DNA of 64,000 bases from Owenia fusiformis (lineage: Eukaryota > Annelida > Polychaeta > Sabellida > Oweniidae). A program made the position numbers and the translations under genes. Numbering within the stretch: the stretch's first letter is position 1; each line of letters opens with the position of its first letter. This document shows, piece by piece, positions 55,690-64,000 of the stretch. The notes beneath the pieces were generated by a model. That model saw only the letters and a program-made list of their open reading frames with translations, was not told the origin of the DNA and did not search any database. Location of the stretch: positions 1,550,001 to 1,614,000 of the forward strand of contig CAIIXF020000009.1 of NCBI GenBank assembly GCA_903813345.2, read 5' to 3'.

Positions 55690-56860
55690 CAAATTGTTAT
55701 TCACCTCGTTAAACTCTTTAGTATACATATCATATTTAATGGCAAGGGTAAGTCTATTTGGAAAAATATTTTACTTATTAGCTTGCCTTCCAAAAACCAT
55801 GTCATGCGCATTGAAATCAAAATCAACTCTAAATAAACGCTTTAAATTCACCTGGATTACTTTCAGAAATATTTGAATCCTTTTGAACTCCCAGAATCTC
55901 GAAGGGCACAATAGTTACATTTAGAGTCATTTTTAATATCTATCTGCGCTAAGAAGGCATTTGTTGTGCAGATACCGTGAAGTATTTTGAATTGAAGTTA
56001 TCGCGTTTTATTCTGCTTCGTACACATATAAGGTAATTTTAAATAATCGCTTCTCTTTAATTCCCGATAATGATGGTCTTTATATAGCGGTTCCAAGAAT
56101 TTTTTCCATTTAATATTTTTGGAATTGATTTTACCGCCATACTAGTGCTTGTCACCGGCTTGTCAACAAGTTCCAAATCCGAGATTTATTCCTGTATGCT
56201 GGGTTTAAAGGTCGAATATAAATCCGATTTCAATAAATGTTTCCAATCATTCGGTATAGCCGATATGATTGAAAAATACTCAAGAAAGTTGATATTAATA
56301 TTATACTTTGTCTTAAACTCATTGAACTTTAAAAAAATTCCATTTTCATTAAGAAGGTAATTAAAATAAATTACTTCCTTTCCCATGACATGTTTGTGCA
56401 TCACCTCCTTATCATTAATTAGAATTGATTTGTTATTCCATATTACTTCACCTTTAACCTCTGAACTGGTTCTAGGCGATGGAATATTTCTTAATTCAGA
56501 ATAATTTTGGAGCAAATTCAAATAAAAGGCCTTGATCTTGTATGTCAGTGTTTTAATATCATAATTACATTGCAGCAAAAAACTAAGTCCTCCAAAACGC
56601 TTGAAATAAACTTAAGGAATAAGCTTCCGGTGACTAGTTCGGGTATCAAGTAAACGTTTTAACCTCAAAAGTAAGATATCGTTTTGACCACAGTATAAGA
56701 ACCTTTTCAAGCATATTTAACTTTCTTTCAAAAGTATCTTTGTTATTTGCATTCGTGTCATATGATATTTTTATCCCTAAAAGTCTACTTGGTATCTTTA
56801 CCCATTTCAGACCAAAAAGGTTAAATTCATCATTATGACGATCATTTCCAATATACATAC
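55690..56860 (-). pseudogene. Decayed L1/Tx1-like LINE ORF2 C-terminal region
   Basis: The frame 56858-56646 carries LGIKISYDTNANNKDTFERK, the region that follows the reverse transcriptase in L1/Tx1-type ORF2. The frame 56578-56186 carries EVIWNNKSILIN and NYLLNENGIFLKFNEFK, a more C-terminal region of the same proteins, so the segment between them was deleted. Further down, broken frames keep weak similarity to the end of ORF2. It is a dead fragment without visible endonuclease or RT core. Confidence 0.75.
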
Positions 56861-56929
56861 ACCCTGTTTTTCTCTATTAATACATAAATCTTATATTAGT
56901 CTGAAATCTTCAAAGATGTCCAATGCTGT

Positions 56930-58880
56930 TTATGTCCCCACCACATAGTGTTGGGCCATATTGTCGGCCTAGGCGCGTCCGTCTGTCTGTCCTCCCGTCC
57001 GTCCGTCTGTCCTCCCGTCCGTCCGTCTGTCCGTCCGTATCTCCAAAACCGCTGCAGATATTACCTTCAAATTTTCAGGGATAACTTATGAGTGCATACA
57101 GATGTGGATGAAAAAAATTTTAACTCGAAAGCTACTTCCATTTTGGCCATTTTGAAGTCAAATGCTAAAATCCCTGTCTGCAAACTTTAAGAAAAACGGC
57201 TTCACAGTTGCTTTTAAAACTTTAACATCTTGTTCAGCTCACTTCATTCTAGAGCTGAGTAGGTTTTGGACCTGTTAGCTCAGTCATGGCAGCCATGTTG
57301 AATGTCTTAAGAAAAGTAAGCGCGCGATAATAATACTTTGTATCATATTGAATGGTGTTTTTGAGTTTACATACTTGAACTATTTAGTAGCTTTATAAAT
57401 AATTTCAAATGTACTTTCTTGTAAAAGCCTATAGTATTGTCAACAGTAGTTATATGTGATAATTTTGTAATTAGAAATCAGCAAAAACTTATAATCACTT
57501 TTTTATTGTTGGCCATTTCGGATTTTTCCGTCCTAAAATCTTGTCTGTGAAGTCTTGTCTGCAAATTTTTAAGGTGAACCGTTTGGTGGATCAATTTCAA
57601 ATTTTCAGGCATGATCGTTAGTATGAAAATCTAGAACTGATTAGTTTTTTGGCATTCTGGGTAAATGTCAAGGCAGCTATTTTGGATTTTCTGTCCTAAC
57701 ATCTTGTCTACGCATTTCAAGGTGAACTGTTCTGTAGATCAATTTCAAATTTTCAGGGATGATTCTTAGTATGAAAATCTAAATCTGATTAGTTTTTTTG
57801 GCATTCTGGATAAATGTCAAGGCAGCCATTTGTTGGCCATTTCGGATTTTTCCGTCCTAAAATCTTGTCTGTGAAGTCTTGTCTGCGAATTTTTCAGGTG
57901 AACCGTTTGGTGGATCAATTTCAAATTTTCAGGCATGATCCTTAGTATGAAAATCTAGAACTGATTAGTTTTTTTGGCATTCTGGGTAAATGTCAAGGCA
58001 GCTATTTTGGATTTTCTGTCCTAAAATCTTGTCTACGCATTTCCAGGTGAACCGTTCTGTAGATCAATTTCAAATTTTCAGGGATGATTCTTAGTATGAA
58101 AATCTAAATCTGATTAGTTTTTTGGCATTCTGGATAAATGTCAAGGCAGCCATTTTGGATTTTCCGTCTTAAAATCTTGCCTGTAAAGTCTTGTCTACAC
58201 ATTTATATGGGGAACCGTTTGGTAGATTAATTTCAAATTTTCAGGGATGATTCTTAGTATGAAAATCTAGAAACAAATTAGTTTTTTGACATTTTGGGTA
58301 CATCTGATAAGTTCTGTTGCATTCTGCGTAAATGTCAAAGCAGCCATGATCCTTAGTATGAAAATCTAGAACTGATTAGTTTTTTGGCATTCTGGGTAAA
58401 TGTCAAGGCAGCTATTTTGGATTTTCTGTCCTAAAATCTTGTCTACGCATTTCCAGGTGAACCGTTCTGTAGATCAATTTCAAATTTTCAGGGATGACTC
58501 TTAGTATGAAAATCTAAATCTGATTAGTTTTTTTGGCATTCTGGATAAATATCAAGGTAGCCATTTAGGATTTTCTGTCCTAGAATCTTGTCTGTAAAGT
58601 CTTGTCTACGCGTTTTCAGGTGAACTGTTCGGTATATCAATTTCATATTTTCAGGGATGATTCTTGGTATGAAAATCTAGAAACAGATTAGTGTTTTGAC
58701 ATTTTGGGTAAATGTCAAGGCAGCCATTTTGGATTTTCCATCCTTAAATCTTGTCTGTAAAGTCTTGTTTACATGTTTTCTGGATTTTCCGTCCTCAAAT
58801 TGTGTTGGTAAAGTCTTGTCTACTCATTTTTAGGATAACCATTTGACGGGATCACCCATTGGTGGGGACGTTTTGTACAC
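56930..58880. mobile_element. Tandem-repeat-bearing element with GTCC microsatellite head
   Basis: It is bounded by GTCCCCACCACAT near 56935 and ATTGGTGGGGAC near 58860 (inverted). Near the left end is a GTCCGTCTGTCCTCCC-type microsatellite. The body is about eight tandem units sharing TTTCAAATTTTCAGGGATGA, TAGTATGAAAATCTA and GGCATTCTGG; anchors at 57619, 57767, 57943, 58092, 58255, 58354, 58502 and 58665. Tandem-core elements of this kind are known from bivalves (pearl/Helitron-like), but I cannot assign a class. Confidence 0.7.
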
Positions 58881-59027
58881 ATTTGTGTTCTTGTTGTAAT
58901 GATGTTACGTCCTTAAGAGTCAACGGGGTATCATCTGCAAAAAGAATTGCTAGTTTTTGACTTGCCTATCCAATGTCAACTCTTTGTATACCATTATCTT
59001 GTCTGATTTTTAAGGCAAGCATATCTA

Positions 59028-60108
59028 CAGGGTGGTCCAAAAAATTGGAACATTTGTTAATTGAACACAAAACTTTTATTCTTCATCTAAAATGCACCAA
59101 AATTTCACTGAGCATAGTTCACTTATCTCTCTGATATAAAGTTTATAGGTGCAAACCACAAAGTTAATGCATTAAACTTTGATATGACCCCTTTTTCTTA
59201 AATATACACTTGTCAATTTCGCAGCTACTTTTTCAAGTATTTTTTATTTTAAAGCTTTAATGAACATGTTGATTGTTATACACATTTTATAAAATCATAT
59301 TTAGTTGACATGAGATATTAACATCTATGGTTTACTGGAAAACTATTGCGTTATTGTCAACTTCAGAATACCCCAAAACCATTATTTTTATTTAAGAGTA
59401 GGAAAGAAAGAACATGTCAAGGGTGAGTGATTGCATAACCCACACAGCTACTAAACTGACTAAATCATTGTTTCTACTTTTTAGTAGAGGGGAAACTGAC
59501 CAGTTGTTTACAAGGCTTTATTAAAAGCCGAACACCTCTAAGCACACATAATATATCATTTGTGTTCTGGGAAACTTCTTTTTGATATTGATATACATAT
59601 ATTGATATATTCAATGAATATTATTCATATTAGAACAAGAAAGGGGAGGGGGTTCATTTACCAGTCAAAACAGACTGCCCCGGCCTCTTTCTGGAGAATA
59701 TTCAATCAGTAATATATCCAACAATAGCCATCAAAATATGCTTGATACCCATCAATTTGGGTAAAATAATGTTGAATATGTTCATATATTTGATCTTCCA
59801 AGGCAAACATATAAGTAGTTTGTTCAAGCTGAATTTTTAATCAAGATGGCTTGGACAAAATCAAACGAACAGCAAAGTGAATGATTCTTTTTAAAACTGA
59901 GTCCCAGGCTTCAACTTGTAATTCAGGAGAATGGGGGTCATATCAAACATTCTCTAGTTTAATGCATTAACTTTGTTGTTTGCACCTATAAACTTTACAT
60001 CAGATAAATAAGTGATTGAACAATACTGAGTGAAATTTTGGTGCATTTTAATGAAAAAATAACGATTTTGAGTTCAATTATCAAATGTTCCATTTTTTGA
60101 CCACCCTG
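59028..60108. mobile_element. Mariner-like non-autonomous element, 1.08 kb
   Basis: Inverted ends CAGGGTGGTCCAAAAAATTG and the complement of CAGGGTGGTCAAAAAATGGA, with arms of ~170 bp (shared TATAAAGTTTATAGGTGCAAA-type block). TA lies on the left and TT on the right. The interior has no transposase that I can read. Confidence 0.75.
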
Positions 60109-60622
60109 TTTAACAAGTAAACGATCTGACATAGTCCTTCATTTCTTTAAAATTTCATCGTTCTGCCGATAAACCAGTACAATTGGGAATTCAACAATAA
60201 AAAGTTATCCTAGGATACAAAGCAATTTATTGAAGGGGTGTTGGAGTTGGTATTCTGGAGAAAAAAAGTATACGTTATAATTTAACTGACCCGCCTACCC
60301 TAACTACAGGTTACAATGGTAACCTTATCTCAAAATTAATTTAAGACAAAGCTAAAGTAATTTAGCAGTGTATGTGCAATTACACAACCTATATGTTCTG
60401 GATAAATGTGAGGCACATGTGGAAAGATCACAAAATGAGAGCATTTTCATCAGAATATATGTATCGCCCCTTTGTATATGTTATTTTTCCAACGATGTTT
60501 TTGATCGATGTTTCATTTTATTCAGAATATATGGTACCGATAACAAAGATAGTATAATGAAATATATAAAAAAAAGTCGTTTTACAGATTAAATTGTTAC
60601 CATTTAAAGCATGACCATTATA

Positions 60623-61695
60623 CGAGTGGTGATCCAAAAGTCTTGGACGCCCCGCTCTAACTTTGCTATTTTCTAATATAAATGCATGAAACTTTCAGAT
60701 AATAAAGATCAACATCTAAACAACTTTGTCTATACGTTTCAAAATAGAATAGTATATTTTAGGTACTTTTCTAAATATTTTTTGCTACCAGGTCCCTGCC
60801 ACCCGGAACGGTATTTAAATATAGCAAATCACGTCACAACTGTTATACTATAGCAAATACTTTAGATGCAGATGCACAACCTAACACCAGTCGTGATATG
60901 AGAGAATGTCCGATTTTCAGTCTGAGTGTCATCTGCCATCATCATCTTTACATATTAAGACCTAGTTTTCGACATATTTTCCACGAACACATTTTCATAC
61001 CACTTTACCAATGAATGAAAGACACTTATGAAACCGCCATTGCTTATGTGATACAAATGCTGCTGGAGTGCCACTCTAAACCTCATCTAATGAGTAAAAA
61101 ATATTTTCTTTCAACCCTCCTTTCAATTTGGAGAAAAGGAAGAAAACCACACGGAGCCATATCTAGACTGCATATTGTAGCTGCTCAAGGTCAATAATAG
61201 TGAAAATATATAGTAGTATTCTTTGTTTGATTTCTTTCATGTTCTGCATTATAGCAATCATCTTGGAGCAAAAATGATACCAGAATGAGGGCTGATTGTC
61301 TGATGTCATTTTCTTAGAACTTTACATATACGGCCATTGTCATATGTGACATTATGATTAAAACACAATTAATTGGTTGCCTAGTAACAAAGGAAGTAAA
61401 CTAACATGGTTTAACATTCAAAATTTAAGGAAAGATAGTGGTCAAGACTTGCAAAACAAGTCAAATAGCGGCAACATTTAAGGCTGAAAGTTGCCATGTG
61501 CGAATACCGTTCCGGGTGACAGGGTCACTATATTAATAACTATCGAGAAAACGTCATAAAATATATCATTTCACCATGAAATGAATACACAAAGTAATTA
61601 GGTTCTTGGTCTTTATTATTGGAAAGTTTAAAGTAATTTTATCAAAAACCAACAAAATTAGAGCAGGGCGTCCAAGACTTTTGGTTCACCCCTTG
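60623..61695. mobile_element. Mariner-like non-autonomous element, 1.07 kb
   Basis: Inverted ends CGAGTGGTGATCCAAAAGTC and the complement of CAAGGGGTGAACCAAAAGTC; the arms share TCTTGGACGCCC and, further in, a CCCGGAACGGTAT block. TA on both sides (60621-60622 and 61696-61697). It ends ~130 bp before exon 22. Confidence 0.82.
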
Positions 61696-61827
61696 TATTG
61701 ACAATCTGATTTTTTGATGACCAGTCTTATAATTAATAATGTATTCAATTAAGTTCACCATATCGCTTCCAATCGTTTGAAGTAAGTCTAGTGTCTCAAA
61801 CATTTATATTCAAATTAAATTTTCTAG

Positions 61828-61959
61828 CAAACAAAGGTACTAATGAGTGTGCAACGGGACAACATGACTGTGATCCACATGCAATATGTGAAGATACCAT
61901 AACATCATATGAATGTAAATGCAAGCCAGGATTTACAGGCAATGGTAAAACATGTAAAG
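61828..61959 (+). CDS. Exon 22: EGF module, last visible
   Basis: After the linker ANKG comes TNECATGQHDC, CEDTITSYEC and CKCKPGFTGNGKTC, six cysteines. Acceptor TTTTCTAG at 61820-61827, chosen because it preserves phase 1; donor AAAG|GTAAGA is strong, so at least one more exon is expected beyond the window. Confidence 0.9.
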
Positions 61960-62724
61960 GTAAGAAATGTAAAAAGCTTGTCTAATTCATATTGGGACTT
62001 AATATGAAATGCAGCTTGCAAACAAATGCTGAAAATTTCACAAATAGTTCATTAAAAGCAAGTGATTCAGATTAAGTTTTCCCAAGATGAAGACCCGACT
62101 ATGGTGAAAGGAAGAAATTATTGTTTACAAGACTTTTTTCAGTTTTGATGGGATCTACAAAGCTCACCTGCATACCATCATGGAATGCCACGGCCCTCTC
62201 TTCTTGCATCGTAGACTACTTTAAATACAACTAAATACAGACAGGTTTTTAGATGCGTTTTGTATCAGAATACCTTTATCCATTCAAACACTATCTTCAA
62301 TTCATTTTTTGGACAATCAGCACCCTTTTACTTTGTTATACTACATGTTTATATATATAGCACTACAGTCGGTTATTCCAGTCAATCAAGCAAAGGTGAA
62401 AATATAATGTTTCGAACTGTGGTTTATCTACAGACGGTTTATTTCACAAGTTGAAAATACCCATGTGGTATAACGTTACAGTTCGGAATATAGTTGAAGT
62501 TATGATAGTGTGGATTGGTAGGCCGATGTATAGTAAGTGGTAAACACAATTAAAAATGTGTTTGCACCAAAGCTTTAAACAGAAGATAAAACTCAACCAT
62601 AAAAATTATAGCAGCTATATTGTGGCAACTGTAAGCCAAAATTGAACATAAAATTCCGTTATGTCCATTCAAATTTTGTAATACCAATATATAATTTAAT
62701 CAATCATGGTCTAAAATGATATTG
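61960..62724. other. Intron sequence without recognised features
   Basis: No exon, repeat or element ends seen. Confidence 0.45.
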
Positions 62725-62726
62725 TA

Positions 62727-63471
62727 CAGGGTGTCCAAAAAAACAGGACCGTAAGAAAGTTGAATAACTCGGTCAATTTTGCATATTTTGCCTTGAAATT
62801 TCAGAATTATTTAGTCCATTCAATGTAAACACAATGTGTTGTGAAAGTTTGATAATAATCTACCAATTGAGTCAAAAACTACAGCTCCTTACAAAACATG
62901 CCCCAAATGTGCAAATCTCATCCCTATGCACAATTCAATCCGGCGAACAAAGCTGTTGATGATCCTCCTTCACACATGTCTTTCTGAATGGACAAGTTTG
63001 TTCCAAGAACAATTGCTCCTGGGGCTTACATCCTCCTGATGAAGTGTTACAGCATCCATTGTATTCTGAACAATGTACTCCCTGGGTGGCAATGAGGAAA
63101 CATGGAATCATCAGTCCCTTTTGGTCATCACCATGAACAAGGACCAGTAAGTTCTCACCAAGTTCTGGAGGTCACTAAGCACCAGAAGGGACATCTAAGG
63201 AGATAATTAAGCAGTGGTTTCAACAAGCCAATACCACCCCAACACTGCAAATGATATGCTGAAATGGTTTAGGCAATGCTTTGGTGGTCAGCTCATCATG
63301 AATGCCTTCTAAACTAGCACTAAAACCCCTAGAACTGGCCCGGCAAGGTGGTTATAATGCAAATTATAAAGATCATATCAAAGATGCAATCAATCGAATT
63401 GACGGGCATTTGAATCAATTGTTGGATTTACACTAGAGCCCTGAGACGTCTTGGCAAAAACTCTCGGCTAA
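62727..63471 (+). mobile_element. Decayed mariner-like element, right part lost
   Basis: It starts with CAGGGTGTCCAAAAAAACAG after TA (62725-62726). At about 63214-63290 two frames together keep WFQQ and TANDMLKWFRQCFGGQLI, the motif around the second catalytic residue of mariner transposases, broken by a frameshift and stops. No matching right end is seen before the piggyBac-like element. Confidence 0.7.
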
Positions 63472-64000
63472 CCCCCCCCCCCCTATCACACCAAACTAGT
63501 TCTTACCCGTTCTTGTCCAGTCCTACAAAAACGTCGTAAAACGGGCTCAATCCGACTGTGGTCGGGAAATGTGTCTAAAATAATGAGCTTCTTCGTTCAT
63601 AGACAGTCTTCAATACGTCCATCTCATTCGCAGTTTGTTCAGGTCGCACCATGTCGGTGTGCAACGTCGTATAACGCGTCCCTTAGTCTAAAATGTCATC
63701 ATGACCTGGTTACAGAACGGTATGGTCGCCATCGATTTTTGAATCGATTCAAAATATTCTAAATCACATTCCCCGTCCGGGAAAGTCCATGAAGTTCGTA
63801 AACAGACCGTAGAAAATTGAAGCTACGTTCATTCCGTTCGCTCACAGTTTAAAACCAGTCTGGAGAACGCAATGGCAACTTGCTTGGCGTGAAAGTTATA
63901 TTTTTGCTAACTCGTTGATAAAAATACGTTCTTAATCAGTTTTAACCCGTTTGCAATTAGTTCTACCTCGTTCTCAATACGTCCCCAGACAGTTCAACTC
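63472..64000. mobile_element. piggyBac-like element, third copy, truncated by window end
   Basis: CCTATCACACCAAACTAGTT after a 12-C run, in the opposite orientation to 734-1540; the whole 528 bp is the inverse of that family. The flanking tetranucleotide is CTAA (63468-63471). The other end is outside the window. Confidence 0.82.

Larger units (their letters stand above)
6547..61959 (+). other. Multidomain astacin-EGF-CUB-(unnamed domain)x3-EGF-repeat gene, partial
   Basis: Twenty-two candidate exons join in one reading frame across 55 kb. Domain order: astacin catalytic domain (C-terminal half), EGF, CUB, three copies of an unnamed ~100-residue domain, linker plus EGF, then 13 EGF-like modules. 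Junction phases are consistent throughout: 0-0, 0-1, 1-0, 0-2, 2-1, then 1-1 for every exon from the sixth on, which lets modules be added, lost or skipped without a frameshift. The signal peptide, propeptide and N-terminal half of the protease are not visible and should lie before base 1. The last exon ends with a good donor, so more exons should follow base 64000. Astacin-EGF-CUB order is known from sea-urchin SpAN/BP10 and nematode NAS proteases; the following repeats and long EGF tail are the unusual part. No promoter or 3' end is assigned. Confidence 0.8.

Noticed and set aside
56186-56858. Two minus-strand frames considered as a host gene
   Set aside because: Both match the region after the reverse transcriptase of L1/Tx1-type LINEs and are separated by a deletion.
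63571-63762. Short plus-strand frame near the window end
   Set aside because: It lies inside the third piggyBac-like non-autonomous element and has no homology.
1-64000. CRISPR arrays, operons, rRNA genes
   Set aside because: No regularly spaced repeat-spacer structure, no clustered prokaryotic-type genes and no rRNA sequence; the tandem repeats lack unique spacers.

Overview
This is a window of an animal (invertebrate metazoan) nuclear genome. It is AT-rich, has GT-AG introns of up to about 13 kb, and carries many transposable elements: Ty3-type LTR, two LINE classes, hAT, piggyBac-like, mariner-like and fold-back elements. The mix would suit a marine lophotrochozoan such as a mollusc, but nothing here fixes the taxon. 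There are no bacterial features or CRISPR arrays.

One host gene, on the + strand, runs through almost the whole window (first visible exon 6547, last visible exon ends 61959) and appears to continue past both edges. I assembled 22 candidate exons by hand from domain homology, AG/GT splice sites and codon phase. In order they encode: the second half of an astacin (M12A) zinc metalloprotease domain; an EGF domain; one CUB domain split over three exons; three copies of a ~100-residue domain I cannot name, one per exon; a Thr/Pro-containing linker with an EGF; then 13 further EGF-like modules, mostly calcium-binding type, each on its own phase 1-1 exon. The protein would be a secreted or surface protease. 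Four consecutive EGF exons were tandemly duplicated (43.6-45.3 kb and 47.9-51.7 kb), and one duplicated exon has lost both a structural cysteine and its splice donor.

The rest is mostly transposon-filled intron. 0-5.6 kb: a 1-625 fold-back MITE, a composite long-inverted-repeat element (about 616-4530) holding 175-bp and 36-bp tandem arrays and a TTAA-flanked piggyBac-like MITE, and a hAT-like element. 14.2-21.3 kb: a diverged long-inverted-repeat element split by a complete, very young Ty3/gypsy-type element (15114-20784, identical 209-bp LTRs, GTGCT target duplication) whose gag is partly duplicated around an inverted piece of its own pol. 26-28 kb: a long-inverted-repeat element and a TA-flanked MITE. 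29.3-31.6 kb: a second piggyBac-like MITE, a dispersed repeat, a tRNA-Pro-like sequence and a 33-bp array. 32-37.3 kb: a nearly complete non-LTR retrotransposon on the - strand with one frameshift. 38.8-41.3 kb: an element with ~295-bp nearly identical inverted arms. 42-43 kb: an internally deleted mariner. 45.3-53 kb: further fold-back and TA-flanked elements. 54-63.5 kb: several mariner-like elements, a decayed L1/Tx1-like LINE and a ~2-kb tandem-repeat element. 63.5-64 kb: a third piggyBac-like copy that runs off the end.

All three recognisable retroelements inside the gene lie antisense to it, and none interrupts an exon. Exon calls rest on reading alone and would need RNA data to confirm.
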